Positions 34,595-43,958 of a stretch of DNA of 64,000 nucleotides are shown here, one piece after another. Position 1 is the stretch's first letter; every line of letters starts with the position of its first letter. Where the stretch lies: NCBI GenBank assembly GCA_026991575.1, contig JALXBF010000105.1, forward strand, positions 1-64,000, in the 5' to 3' direction. Both the position numbers and the translations under genes were made by a program. The DNA is from Planctomycetota bacterium. GTDB lineage: Bacteria; Planctomycetota; Planctomycetia; JALXBF01. The notes under the pieces were generated by a model. It ran no database searches, was not told where the DNA came from, and was given only the letters and a program-made list of their open reading frames with translations.

Positions 34595-35475
34595 GACTGG
34601 AGATCGACCGGATTGTGATCGTCGGCGCACGGGGCCAGCTCGGACAGGATCTCTGCAGACTATTGGGCGAACGTGCCGTGCCGCTGACGCACGAGCAGAT
34701 CGAGCTCCGTTCGCGCAGCTCAGTGCACGAGGCGGTGCGCGCTGCCCAACCAGGAGCGGTCATCAACGTCGCGGCGTACAACCTGGTCGACCGGGCCGAA
34801 GATGACCCTCAGGCCGCTCTGGAGGTGAACTGCTGCGGTGTGCGCTACCTGGCAGAGATTTGCAGCGAACTTGGCGTACCGCTGGTGCATTTCAGCACCG
34901 ACTACGTCTTCGGCCGCGACGAGCATCGTTCCGTGCCATACACCGAAGAGGACCTTCCCGGACCGGTGAACTGCTACGGGGTCTCGAAGCTTGCCGGTGA
35001 GCACGCTGCCTTGCTCACCCACGAAGCACTCTATGTGGTGCGAACATGTGGCGTGTACGGGCTGTACGGCAAAGGGGGCAAAGGCACGAACTTCGTGGAG
35101 ACAATGCTCCGGTTGGCCGCAGAGCGGGACGAGCTGCGCGTGGTGGCCGACCAGCATTGCACCCCGACCTACAGCGCGGATCTGGCCGCCGCCGTCATGG
35201 AGTTGCTGGCTAAGCGGCCTCCCTATGGCCTATACCACTGTACGAACAGCGGTGCCTGCAGCTGGTACGAGTTCGCATGTGCGATCTTCGAGCTGGCCGG
35301 TTGTGCCGTGCGGTGCCGCCCGATTTGCTCGGCGGAATACCCCACGCGTGCCCGGCGGCCGCGCTACAGCGTGCTGGATTGCACGAAGTGGCGCAAGGCG
35401 GGGCTGACGCCACTACGGCCCTGGCGTGACGCGTTGGCCGCGTACCTTGCCACGCGGCAACCACGGTCAGGCTAA
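34591..35475 (+). CDS. rmlD: dTDP-4-dehydrorhamnose reductase
   Basis: This 294-aa SDR should reduce dTDP-4-dehydrorhamnose to dTDP-rhamnose using NAD(P)H. Marks: VGARGQLGQDL (11-21), INVAAYNLVDRAEDDPQAALEVN (about 58-80), VHFSTDYVFGRD (about 99-110) and the catalytic Tyr129/Lys133 in CYGVSKLAGE. A C-terminal RPRYSVLDCTKWRKAGLTPLRPWRDAL follows. These match RmlD closely, more so than the SDR at 10065-10964. No rmlA, rmlB or rmlC is in the window. It overlaps the permease stop by four bases, and its 3' end overlaps purN's by four bases tail-to-tail. Confidence 0.9.
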   Translation: MRLEIDRIVIVGARGQLGQDLCRLLGERAVPLTHEQIELRSRSSVHEAVRAAQPGAVINVAAYNLVDRAEDDPQAALEVNCCGVRYLAEICSELGVPLVHFSTDYVFGRDEHRSVPYTEEDLPGPVNCYGVSKLAGEHAALLTHEALYVVRTCGVYGLYGKGGKGTNFVETMLRLAAERDELRVVADQHCTPTYSADLAAAVMELLAKRPPYGLYHCTNSGACSWYEFACAIFELAGCAVRCRPICSAEYPTRARRPRYSVLDCTKWRKAGLTPLRPWRDALAAYLATRQPRSG

Positions 35476-36113
35476 GCCGTCGGTTGGCGGTCGTTGTGCG
35501 GTGGCAGGATCCGCACCCGCCTCCCCTCGATCTTGAGCCGGCCTTGGGCAAACAGCTCGATCGCCTCCGGATAAGCCTCGCACTCCTGTTCGAAAACCCG
35601 CGCAGCAAGCGTCTCCGGCGTATCATCCTCCAGCACTGGCACGCACCGCTGGATGATGATCGGACCATGGTCATACTCGTTGTCAACAAAATGAACCGTG
35701 CAACCGCTGACCTTGACCCCCCGCTCCAGCGCCGCCCGGTGCACACGCAGACCGTAGTAGCCCTTGCCGCAGAACGCCGGGATCAGTGCCGGATGGATGT
35801 TCATGACCCGCCCCTCGAAGTCGGGCGGGATCCGCAGCAGTCGCAGGAAGCCCGCAAGCGTAACCAGGTCGGCCCCGACCGCCCGCACATGCCGGAACAC
35901 CTGCTCGCTCATGCTCTCCGGATCCGGGTAGGCGCGGTAATCGACGATCTCCAGTCGCAGGCCAGCACGGCGCGCCCGCTCATTCCCCGCGCAGTCACGC
36001 CGCGAGGAGATGACCACGGCGATCTCAGCCCGCAGCCGGCCGTCACGGATCCGGTCGATGAAGTTCTGCAGCGTGGTACCGCCACCGGAGATCAGCACCG
36101 CCAGTCGAATCAC
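35472..36113 (-). CDS. purN: Phosphoribosylglycinamide formyltransferase (GART)
   Basis: This 213-aa enzyme transfers the formyl group of 10-formyltetrahydrofolate to GAR in purine synthesis. Marks: RLAVLISGGGTTLQNFID (the phosphate loop), LAGFLRLLRIPPDFEGRVMNIHPALIPAFCGKGYYG (catalytic Asn and His in MNIHP) and VHFVDNEYDHGPIIIQ (catalytic Asp). The GTG at 36113 gives a normal length; an upstream ATG at 36161 would overlap trxB. It lies 20 bases after trxB. The folate dependence shows that this cell uses folate alongside the H4MPT-type pathway suggested at 8435-12507. Confidence 0.93.
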   Translation of the reverse strand: MIRLAVLISGGGTTLQNFIDRIRDGRLRAEIAVVISSRRDCAGNERARRAGLRLEIVDYRAYPDPESMSEQVFRHVRAVGADLVTLAGFLRLLRIPPDFEGRVMNIHPALIPAFCGKGYYGLRVHRAALERGVKVSGCTVHFVDNEYDHGPIIIQRCVPVLEDDTPETLAARVFEQECEAYPEAIELFAQGRLKIEGRRVRILPPHNDRQPTA

Positions 36114-36133
36114 ATCAAGCCCCCAGGCGGGCC

Positions 36134-37117
36134 TCAGACAAGCCCCTGCTCCGAAAGCCACCGTTCGGCGTCCAACGCAGCCATGCAGCCCGTGCCCGCT
36201 GCCGTGACCGCTTGCCGGTAGTAGCTGTCAGCCACGTCGCCTGCGGCAAACACGCCCTCCACGCTGGTCACCGTCCGGAACGGTTCCTTCCAGACGATGT
36301 ACCCCTTCTCATCCAGCTCAAGCTGGCCGCGGAGAAAGTCCGTGTTCGGCGTGTGCCCGATGGCCAGGAACATGCCCGAGCACTCGACGATTTCCTCGGT
36401 GTCATCCACCGTGCTCTTGAGCCGAACCCCAGTTACCCCCTGCTCATCGTTACCCAACACCTCGACCACAATCCGATTCCATTTCACCTCCACCTTCGGA
36501 TTGGCAAACAGGCGCTGCTGCATGATCTTCGAGGCACGCAACTTGTCACGGCGGTGCACCACAATAACCTTCGACGCGAACTTTGCCAGGTAAAGCGCTT
36601 CTTCGACCGCCGAATCGCCGCCACCGACAACCACCACCGGCCGGTTGCGAAATCGGGGCAACGCCCCGTCACAGACCGCGCATGCGGAAACCCCACGGTT
36701 TCGAAAGCGTTCCTCGGACTCCAGCCCCAGGTAGTTAGCACGCGCCCCGGTTGCCACGATGACAGCATGGGCCGTGACCTCTTTGCCCTCGCGTGACTTC
36801 AGCCAGAAGGGACGGCGGCTGAAGTCAACCGCAACGATGTCGTCTGTGATCACCCGCGTGCCGAACCGGACAGCCTGAGCTCGGCAGCGTTCCATCAGCT
36901 CCGGCCCCTGGATCCCTTCCGGAAATCCTGGATAGTTCTCCACTTCTGTCGTCAGGGCCAGTTGGCCCAATGGCAGCGTGCCTTTGATGCGGTTCTCCTC
37001 AGTAATCGCCCCCTCGAACACAAGCGGATCCAGATTGGCCCGGGCAGCATAGATCGCTGCAGTCCAACCGGCAGGTCCCGAACCGATGATCACAACCTTC
37101 TCCGGTCCTTCCGCCAT
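36134..37117 (-). CDS. trxB: Thioredoxin-disulfide reductase
   Basis: This 327-aa flavoprotein passes electrons from NADPH to thioredoxin. Marks: FAD loop [21 protein letters not shown] (8-28), redox pair CAVC (146-149) in [18 protein letters not shown] loop [33 protein letters not shown] and the C-terminal [29 protein letters not shown]. The ATG at 37117 follows GGAGGTACCGCG; the longer frame is not family-like. It is the first gene of a unit with purN. Confidence 0.97.
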   Translation of the reverse strand: MAEGPEKVVIIGSGPAGWTAAIYAARANLDPLVFEGAITEENRIKGTLPLGQLALTTEVENYPGFPEGIQGPELMERCRAQAVRFGTRVITDDIVAVDFSRRPFWLKSREGKEVTAHAVIVATGARANYLGLESEERFRNRGVSACAVCDGALPRFRNRPVVVVGGGDSAVEEALYLAKFASKVIVVHRRDKLRASKIMQQRLFANPKVEVKWNRIVVEVLGNDEQGVTGVRLKSTVDDTEEIVECSGMFLAIGHTPNTDFLRGQLELDEKGYIVWKEPFRTVTSVEGVFAAGDVADSYYRQAVTAAGTGCMAALDAERWLSEQGLV

Positions 37118-37436
37118 CGCGGTACCTCCAAACTCGGCATGCCACCCGCGCGCTGCTGAGAGGAACAACCAATCTTCACGCCCGCCGGCGACAGCGTCAA
37201 GCGGCCAGGTCCCACCGACGTCGATGCGCGAGATGGTGGGTGGCCGGAACACCGCCGATCGGATCTTTCCGTTTTTGCCGGCCAGTTATGCACACAGCGA
37301 CGGACCGAGCCTCGTCGCCGCCGGCGAGCAAGCGTGCTGGCCGCTTGCGACTGCGCGCTGTTCGGTCCAAGAAGCAGGCCCACAGGGCGATCCGTAGAAT
37401 CCAGATGGGCAGGCGATCGACGCAGAGGTGCATCGC
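37118..37436. other. Intergenic region between trxB and the moaD-like gene
   Basis: These 319 bases part two divergent genes and should hold both promoters. I see no convincing promoter pair, riboswitch-like fold or repeat; in particular I cannot make out a molybdenum-cofactor riboswitch. Confidence 0.5.
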
Positions 37437-37724
37437 ATGCGAGCGGGACAGCAGCGCGGCCCGGCGGTCCGCGTCGAGTACTATGGCAGCGTGCGGCTCC
37501 GTGCCGGTGTTGCGACCGATGAAGTCCGAGCAGCTAGCGTGGCGGAACTGTTGCGCGAGCTGGTCCGGCGGCGGCGCGGGCTGAGCCCGGACGTGCTCGC
37601 CGAAGATGGTACGCCACGTGCTGTGCTCGTGGTCCTCAACGAGCGCCATGTCGTAGACGATCTGTCCCACCCGCTCATGCCGGGAGACCGGGTTCTGCTC
37701 GCTAACCCAGATGTCGGCGGCTAG
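37437..37724 (+). CDS. MoaD/ThiS-family sulfur-carrier protein
   Basis: This 95-aa beta-grasp protein has VRVEYYGSVRLRAGV at the start of the fold, VLVVLNERHVVDDLSHPLMPGDRVLLANP later, and a C-terminal Gly-Gly (NPDVGG). That is the thiocarboxylate acceptor site of MoaD-type proteins. MoaD donates sulfur to the pterin dithiolene of Mo/W cofactors. The ATG at 37437 with AGAGG upstream is preferred over a GTG at 37428. It is directly followed, after 5 bases, by an AOR-type tungsto/molybdo-enzyme and then mobA, so it likely serves that enzyme's cofactor. Confidence 0.85.
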   Translation: MRAGQQRGPAVRVEYYGSVRLRAGVATDEVRAASVAELLRELVRRRRGLSPDVLAEDGTPRAVLVVLNERHVVDDLSHPLMPGDRVLLANPDVGG

Positions 37725-37729
37725 GTATC

Positions 37730-39613
37730 GTGCCCTCGTGCCGCACGGGCACAATGTGGTCGTGTCCAATCCCGGTCGGCGACCGTGCCGAACGTTCCGG
37801 CTGCGGCGGCTATCACGGACGCTATCTGGTGGTTGACCTTGCCAGGGCAGCCGTAATGGTGGGCCGGTTTGAGGAAGCGACGCTGCGTGCGGTGCTTGGC
37901 GGGGTTGGGCTGGGCACGGCGTTGCTAGCGGCGTGGTCTGAGCCGGGTCTGGATCCGCTTGCCCCCGACGCACCGGTCGTCATCGCGTTCAGCCCACTGG
38001 TGGGGGGGCCGTTTACGACCTCGGCCAAGTTTGCCGTCGTTGCCAAGAGCCCGCTGACCTATCGGCTCTGCGACGGCCTCTGTTCCTCGGCTTTCGCCCT
38101 GGCGGGTAAGCGAACCGGGTTCGATGCGATCGTGCTGCGTGGCACCGCGTCTGAGCCCGCCCTGCTGGTCATCACCGACACAGAAGTGCGGCTGGAAGCG
38201 GCCGGGCCGCTCTGGGGTCTGACAACCACGGTCACGGAACAAGCAGTCCGTGACCGCCTCGGGCCACGATACGAGGCGATGGTCATTGGCCCGGCCGGGG
38301 AACACCTGGTGCGGTTCGCCACGGTGCAGCATTCTGGCCGGCACGTGGGCCGAGGGGGGTTGGGGGCCGTTCTGGGCGCCAAACGGCTGAAAGCCATTGC
38401 GGTGGCCGGTGATGCGCGTTGTCGGATCGCCGATCCGGAAGCAGCCGGCCGGCTGGCCCGGCTGCTCACCGCACGCTCCCTGGGTCCTGCCACCGAGAAG
38501 TACCGGCTGGTCGGCACCACCGCCAACCTGGCCGTTCTGAACCGCCTGGCGGCCATGCCCGCGTACAGCTTCCGGAGCAGCCAGGTTGCGGAAGCGGATC
38601 GGCTGAGCGCCCCCTCGCTTCGCGCGGGTGCGTACGCAGAGCGGCGGAGTTGTGCGGCGTGCACGATCGGATGTGAACACCGTTACCGCACGCCCGAAGG
38701 GGGCGCCGTCCGTGTCGAGTACGAATCTCTGTTTGCGCTTGGTGCCGCGTGCGGCATCTGGGACAATGCGATCCTGCGTCGTGCTCTGGCCCGCTGTGAC
38801 GAACTCGGACTGGACACGATCTCCACCGGTGTCACGCTGGCGTTCGCCATGGAGTGCACTCGGCGAGGCTGGTTGGACAGTGGTTTTCGGTTTGGTGCAG
38901 CGGACCGGTTGGTTGACTGGATCGAAGAGATCGCCCACAGACGAGGGGCGGCCGGCGAGCTGCTAGCGGACGGGGTCCGGCAGCTGGCGCGACGCATCGG
39001 CCCAGAGGCCGAGCGACTCGCTCCGCACGTCAAGGGTCTGGAACTGCCCGGCTATGATCCGCGGGCTCTGCCGCTGATGGCCGTCGGGCTGGCGGTAACA
39101 CCGCGGGGCGCCGACCACAATCGGATGACAGCGTATGAGGCGGATCTGGCCCGGCGGGGGGACCGATTCCTGGCAACCGAGGCAGACGTGGTGCGACTGG
39201 TCGAGTTGGAACGGCGGGCCGCATTGCTCGACTCGCTCATTGTATGCAAGTTTCTGCGCAAGGCGTTGGAGCCGTTCTATGAGACAACCGCTCGGATGCT
39301 GGCCGTGACCACCGGCTGGCCGATCGACGCGGACGAACTGGTGGCTGCTGCGGAACGCATCGTTGGCCTGCGCCGCTGGTACAACGAGAGAGAAGGGTGG
39401 CGGCCCGAGGAAGACGATCTGCCAGCGCGCTTTTTTGAGGAGCCGCTCCAGACGGCCACCCTCGGGGAGCTGTGCCTGAGCCGTGCCCAGTTCCTCAGGC
39501 TGCGCGCCGCCTACTATAAAGCCCATGGTTGGGCCGACGACGGATCGCTTCCGCCTGAATGGCTCGACCGCTATCGCATCGGTGAGATCGTTTCCCGATT
39601 GCGGGGCAGGTAG
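37730..39613 (+). CDS. Aldehyde:ferredoxin oxidoreductase-family tungsto/molybdo-enzyme
   Basis: This 627-aa protein has the AOR opening GYHGRYLVVDLARA (about 28-41), ITDTEVRLEAAGPLWG, GPAGEHLVRFATVQ, GRGGLGAVLGAKRLKAIAV (pterin contacts) and the [4Fe-4S] ligands CAACTIGC (about 309-316), with a distant Cys in LDSLIVCKF. AOR-type enzymes oxidise aldehydes or related carbonyls with ferredoxin, using a tungsten or molybdenum bis-pterin. The exact substrate cannot be read from sequence. The start is a GTG at 37730, 5 bases after the moaD stop; an ATG at 37754 is also possible. MobA follows by 6 bases. Confidence 0.9.
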   Translation: MPSCRTGTMWSCPIPVGDRAERSGCGGYHGRYLVVDLARAAVMVGRFEEATLRAVLGGVGLGTALLAAWSEPGLDPLAPDAPVVIAFSPLVGGPFTTSAKFAVVAKSPLTYRLCDGLCSSAFALAGKRTGFDAIVLRGTASEPALLVITDTEVRLEAAGPLWGLTTTVTEQAVRDRLGPRYEAMVIGPAGEHLVRFATVQHSGRHVGRGGLGAVLGAKRLKAIAVAGDARCRIADPEAAGRLARLLTARSLGPATEKYRLVGTTANLAVLNRLAAMPAYSFRSSQVAEADRLSAPSLRAGAYAERRSCAACTIGCEHRYRTPEGGAVRVEYESLFALGAACGIWDNAILRRALARCDELGLDTISTGVTLAFAMECTRRGWLDSGFRFGAADRLVDWIEEIAHRRGAAGELLADGVRQLARRIGPEAERLAPHVKGLELPGYDPRALPLMAVGLAVTPRGADHNRMTAYEADLARRGDRFLATEADVVRLVELERRAALLDSLIVCKFLRKALEPFYETTARMLAVTTGWPIDADELVAAAERIVGLRRWYNEREGWRPEEDDLPARFFEEPLQTATLGELCLSRAQFLRLRAAYYKAHGWADDGSLPPEWLDRYRIGEIVSRLRGR

Positions 39614-39619
39614 GTCGTG

Positions 39620-40273
39620 ATGGCTAGCGATATCGACACGCTCAGGCACACGGCCGGAGGCGTCGTGCTCTGCGGTGGCCAGAGCCGGCGGATGGGCGCC
39701 CCAAAAGCCTGGCTACCCTTCGGCGAGGAAACGCTGCTGCAGCGTACGGTGCGCATCGTGGGCGAGGCGGTGGGCACTGTGGTCGTCGCGGCTGCTGCTG
39801 ACCAGCTTCTGCCCAAATTGCCCGCCTCGGTGCAGATCGTGCGTGATGAGCAACCGGGCCTGGGCCCCCTGCACGGCATCTTGCAGGGACTCCGTGCCTG
39901 CCGCGATCTTGCTCTGCAGCATGCGTTTGTCTGTTCCACCGACTTGCCGTTCCTAAGCCCATCGTTCGTGCGGTTCGTCCTAAGTCGAGTTGGTGACGCA
40001 GACGTGGCGGTCCCGTACACGGCAGGCAAGTGGCATCCGCTGGCGGCAGCGTATCGCGTGACGCTTGTGCCAGCGATCGAGCGTCTGTTGGCTAGCGGCG
40101 AACGCCGGCCGCGTGCGCTGTACGATCAGGTACGCACGGTCGTGCTGGCCGAAGAGCAATTGGAAGCGTGTCCCGGCGCGACGTTGTCGCTGGTCAACGT
40201 GAACACGATCCACGACTACGCGGACGCGCTGAGGCAGTTCTTGATGGAGCACGCTGGTCGCTCTGGTGGCTAG
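39620..40273 (+). CDS. mobA: Molybdenum cofactor guanylyltransferase
   Basis: This 217-aa nucleotidyltransferase has the MobA signature GGVVLCGGQSRRMGAPKAWLPFG (about 13-35), IVRDEQPGLGPLHGIL and CSTDLPFLSP (the metal-binding Asp). It should join GTP to molybdopterin. The ATG at 39620 follows AGGTAGG, with an in-frame GTG just before it. It ends the moaD-AOR-mobA unit. AOR enzymes in archaea carry non-nucleotide pterins, so mobA beside an AOR may serve this enzyme's variant cofactor or another Mo enzyme elsewhere. Confidence 0.93.
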   Translation: MASDIDTLRHTAGGVVLCGGQSRRMGAPKAWLPFGEETLLQRTVRIVGEAVGTVVVAAAADQLLPKLPASVQIVRDEQPGLGPLHGILQGLRACRDLALQHAFVCSTDLPFLSPSFVRFVLSRVGDADVAVPYTAGKWHPLAAAYRVTLVPAIERLLASGERRPRALYDQVRTVVLAEEQLEACPGATLSLVNVNTIHDYADALRQFLMEHAGRSGG

Positions 40274-40294
40274 CCTGGACGGCCTGAGCCTCTG

Positions 40295-43200
40295 CTACTG
40301 GCGCCGCCATCCTAACGCCATCGAGCGCAACGACTGCTCGATCCGGCGCAGGTCCCACTCGGTCAGGTAATAGCCGCAGACCAGTAGACTGTGGCCGTCC
40401 GGTGAGAAACGTAGCTCAGAGACCGGACCGGAATAGCCGGTAGGCAGCCGGTACAGCAATTCGTTCTGTTCCGTTGCCCAGATCTCGACGCTGCCGTTCT
40501 CGTAGGCGACGGCAAGGCGGCGGCGGCCGGCGTCGACCGCCAGCGCCGTCACCGGGCCACTGCCCTGCGTCAGCGTCCTCTGTGTGCCATCCTGGACGTT
40601 GACGCGCAGGACGCGGCCGTCCCAGAGCCCGACGACGGCTTCTGCGTCCGAAAGCATAACGAGCCGAATAAGGCGGCGTGGGATCGAGACCGAACCGGTG
40701 GGGATCAGCCGGCCGTCGTGCACCCGGTAGGTCATCACCCGCGGCTGGGCCTGATCGTCGATGGCCGCCGCCACGGTCGACTCGTGGGCTGCGATGGCCA
40801 GGATCACCCCTCCTTCGACCCGCACCTCGTCCACAATGCCCGTCGCCTCTCCGCCGTAACGCCATGTCTCGAGCCGGTGAGCCAGGGCACGGACCAGGTA
40901 TCCCTCCGGCAGCAGGGCCATTCGACGCGATCCGTAGCGGACGGTGCGGCCGCGCGGGATGAGGCGCTTCGGCGGCTGGTGCTGACGGTAATCCCAGAGC
41001 CAGATCGATCCGTCACCGTTGAACCAGCAGACCCGACCGTCCGGACCGTACTGAACCAACCAACACCACAGCCACGCGCGTGGCGACTCACCGGGGCTGA
41101 ACTCCTCCAACACCGTCCTTCCGCTACGGTCCACGAGGGCAATCCGACCCATGCGGGATGCGACCACCAGGGTGCGGCCGTCGTCACTGTAGTCGGCTGA
41201 GATGAATGGGCCGGCCATGACGTTGTATTCGTGCACCACGCTGGCCGCGTCGAGCCGCCACTGAATCAGCCTGCCCTGAAACGATGCGGCAGCCAGGGTG
41301 CTGCCGTCCGGGTTGAAGCAGACGGACAGGGCCGGCGCGTTCAGCCCGCGCAGCGTCAGCAGTTCCTGACCGGAGGTCATGCGCCAAACGCGCACGCGGA
41401 GATCCAACAGGCTGGTGGTCACCAGCAGCTCCTGGTTTGGGCTGAACGCCAGGTTGTTGATTGGGCCCCGATGGCCACTGAGGACGTAGAGCGGTTCCTG
41501 GCGGTCCAGGCTCCAGACGGCCACGGTACCGTAGCGGCCCCCCACGGCAAGGAACCGTCCTGAGTGGTCCCAGCGGATTAGTCGCCGCCGCTCGGGAGCG
41601 ACGACCTGTCCCCACGGCGCCCCCTCGGCTTTCCCGGCACGGTAGTCCCAGATGGCAACGTTACCTTCCCGATCCAGCACCGTGAGCTGACGCTTCCGGT
41701 CCGGTCCCAATGTGATGGCATCGTAAGGGCCAAGCTCGAACTGGCGTACCAGCTCCAGCCCGCCTCGGGCAACGGCAAACAAGCCGACAACACCCGGCCT
41801 GGGCGCGGCGGCGATCACCTCCTCGGCACCGGGAACGATCAGCACGGTGCGAACCGCCTCAAACGTATCACTTAGCCCATATGTGTCACCGGTGCGGCTG
41901 TCCCACAGCTCCAGCAGCACCTTCTGCGGCCGGGGACGGCCGTCCTCCTGGTTTTCGGACCAGATGATGCGGCGAACGACGGCCAGCACGCTCCCATCGC
42001 TGCGGAATGCGGCATCGGCCACGCTGCCGTTGAGCGTCGCCAGTGGCTTGAGCTTCGGTGGCAGGGACGGCCCAACGTGGAGGATGGTGCCATCACGACG
42101 TTCCTCCGCCACCAGCAACTCATCGCCCCGTTCCGAGTAGCGCACCACTGTGGCGCGTCCCTCGAAGCTAGTCTCCGCCAGGCTGCATGCGTCCGCGGCG
42201 GCCATCGCGGCGACAGCCTCGTCGCGCAGCTCAGGCGAAAACCGCAGCGCGGCGGCCTGCCGCAACAGCTCCAGAGCTCTGGAGCGTCTGCCTGGTGAGC
42301 GTGTCGCGCGGGTGGCGCGCGCTTGCTGGTAGAGCGCTTGCCAGAGCCGATCCTGCGCGCGGCGACGCTCCTGCTCGGCCGTCTCAGCCGCCCGTTCTGC
42401 CGCCCGCTGCGCCGCGACCGCCTGATCACGCTCACGCTCCACACGCCGGTACGCTACTGCTGCTACCGTCGTGACACTTACAATCGCCGCCGCGATCACC
42501 GTCGCCAAGAGTGGCTGGCGGCGACACCAACGAACCAGCCGGCCGGCTGGCCCCAGGGGTCGCGCCACCGTCGGCTCCCAGCGTGCGAATCGTTCCAAGT
42601 CCTCGGCAAACTCGGCGGCCGACCGGTACCGCTGGTCGGGGTCCTTCGCCGTAGCCTTGCGGATGATTGCATCCAGATCGCGCGGCACGAACGGATTGAC
42701 TTCGCGGGGTGCCGGCGGCCGCTCAGAAACGATCGCCGCCAGGATGCTGAGCGTGTTGGGTCCGTCGATCATGGGCCGAAGCGTGGCCAGCTCATAGAGC
42801 GTCGCACCCAGCGAATAGATGTCCACGCGGTGGTCCAGCGTGCGCCCCTTGGGCAGCACCTGCTCGGGACTCATGTACTGGGGGGTACCGACCAGGTCGC
42901 GCGCAGCCGAGTGGTTCGAGTCGAACTGGAAGCCTTCCGTGCGGAGTGCCAGGCCGAAATCGCTGATCCACAGGATGCCCTGGGGATCCAGCAGCAGGTT
43001 GGACGGTTTGATGTCGCGATGGATCACCCCGCGCCGATGGGCGTAGTCCAGGGCGCGTGCCACCTGGGCAATGAGCTGGGCAATGGCCCGGTAGTAGGCT
43101 GTCGTTTGGATGCCCGCCAGAAGGTCGGGGAAAGCCTTCAGCCGCGTCAGAACCGAGCGACGCTTCTCTGGATCGGCCACCGGGGAGGCATCTTCTTCGA

Positions 43201-43819
43201 CGTCAGAAAGCGACTGCGCGTCGCCGATCGAACGGGTGCGTTGACTGCGCAGCTGCTCCGCCGCGCGCAGCGCATCGATGACGTCGTCGAGCGGATCGCC
43301 GTGAATGAGCTGCATCGCGTAGTAGCAGACACCGTCCGCTTCCCCCACGTCGAAGATCGGCACAATGTTGGTATGGTGCAGGTTGGCCGCCGTGCGTGCT
43401 TCGCGCAGGAACCGTCGCCGAGCCTGCTCCAACCGCACCGACGGTCCGGACAGGACTTTCAGCGCGACGAGCCGATCGAGTAGCAGATGGCGAGCTTCGT
43501 AGACGGTACCCATGCCACCGCGGCCCAGTTCACGCACGATCTGGTAGTCGGCGAACCGCTCTCCCGGCGCCAGCTCCGTGCGGTCACCGCTCGAGCCATC
43601 GCAGCTGCTGCGCACCATGCGAAGGAAATGCAGGCTGGCTGCGCAGGCGCGAATCTCGTCGGCCAGCTCCGGATACTGCCGGCACACGGCCTCGATGTCG
43701 ATCGGTTCGCCGGCATCCCACCGGGCCGCCAGATCCTCAAGGATCGCCGCCAGCGTCTCCTCCTTGAGCTCAGGCGAAGCCCGTTCTGCGTCATGTTCTG
43801 GCCGCGGCCAGTCGTTCAT
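40295..43819 (-). CDS. Membrane Ser/Thr protein kinase with WD40 propeller
   Basis: This 1174-aa protein begins with a helical region of about 90 residues. A complete Hanks-type kinase domain follows: GRGGMGTVYEA (99-109), Lys121, HRDIKPSN (267-274), DFG (287-289) and GTPQYMSPEQ. The kinase has a charged insert near 195-230. One membrane helix (about 435-456) and a coiled coil (about 458-500) follow. Residues about 555-1174 are WD40-type repeats, for example LSGHRGPINNLAFSPNQELLVTTSLLDLRVRVW, forming one or two propellers. This architecture is common in planctomycetes; the signal it senses is unknown. The upstream ECF-type sigma factor gene (139 bases away) is the usual partner. TGAGGTG precedes the ATG. 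Confidence 0.95.
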   Translation of the reverse strand: MNDWPRPEHDAERASPELKEETLAAILEDLAARWDAGEPIDIEAVCRQYPELADEIRACAASLHFLRMVRSSCDGSSGDRTELAPGERFADYQIVRELGRGGMGTVYEARHLLLDRLVALKVLSGPSVRLEQARRRFLREARTAANLHHTNIVPIFDVGEADGVCYYAMQLIHGDPLDDVIDALRAAEQLRSQRTRSIGDAQSLSDVEEDASPVADPEKRRSVLTRLKAFPDLLAGIQTTAYYRAIAQLIAQVARALDYAHRRGVIHRDIKPSNLLLDPQGILWISDFGLALRTEGFQFDSNHSAARDLVGTPQYMSPEQVLPKGRTLDHRVDIYSLGATLYELATLRPMIDGPNTLSILAAIVSERPPAPREVNPFVPRDLDAIIRKATAKDPDQRYRSAAEFAEDLERFARWEPTVARPLGPAGRLVRWCRRQPLLATVIAAAIVSVTTVAAVAYRRVERERDQAVAAQRAAERAAETAEQERRRAQDRLWQALYQQARATRATRSPGRRSRALELLRQAAALRFSPELRDEAVAAMAAADACSLAETSFEGRATVVRYSERGDELLVAEERRDGTILHVGPSLPPKLKPLATLNGSVADAAFRSDGSVLAVVRRIIWSENQEDGRPRPQKVLLELWDSRTGDTYGLSDTFEAVRTVLIVPGAEEVIAAAPRPGVVGLFAVARGGLELVRQFELGPYDAITLGPDRKRQLTVLDREGNVAIWDYRAGKAEGAPWGQVVAPERRRLIRWDHSGRFLAVGGRYGTVAVWSLDRQEPLYVLSGHRGPINNLAFSPNQELLVTTSLLDLRVRVWRMTSGQELLTLRGLNAPALSVCFNPDGSTLAAASFQGRLIQWRLDAASVVHEYNVMAGPFISADYSDDGRTLVVASRMGRIALVDRSGRTVLEEFSPGESPRAWLWCWLVQYGPDGRVCWFNGDGSIWLWDYRQHQPPKRLIPRGRTVRYGSRRMALLPEGYLVRALAHRLETWRYGGEATGIVDEVRVEGGVILAIAAHESTVAAAIDDQAQPRVMTYRVHDGRLIPTGSVSIPRRLIRLVMLSDAEAVVGLWDGRVLRVNVQDGTQRTLTQGSGPVTALAVDAGRRRLAVAYENGSVEIWATEQNELLYRLPTGYSGPVSELRFSPDGHSLLVCGYYLTEWDLRRIEQSLRSMALGWRRQ

Positions 43820-43958
43820 GATGACACCTCAGCCCACCGGCGCAACAAGGGCACGGTCCAACAGTATAGAGCGACAAGCGGTGCGCGCCAGAGCCGATCG
43901 CTGGACAGCGCTAGCCGTTTCCGGCACGCCTGATACGACCGCGCAAGCGAGGCCAACC

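Noticed and set aside
42323..43483. A 386-codon plus-strand frame opposite the kinase
   Set aside because: The minus strand encodes an intact kinase domain with all catalytic motifs here; the mirror frame has no family features.
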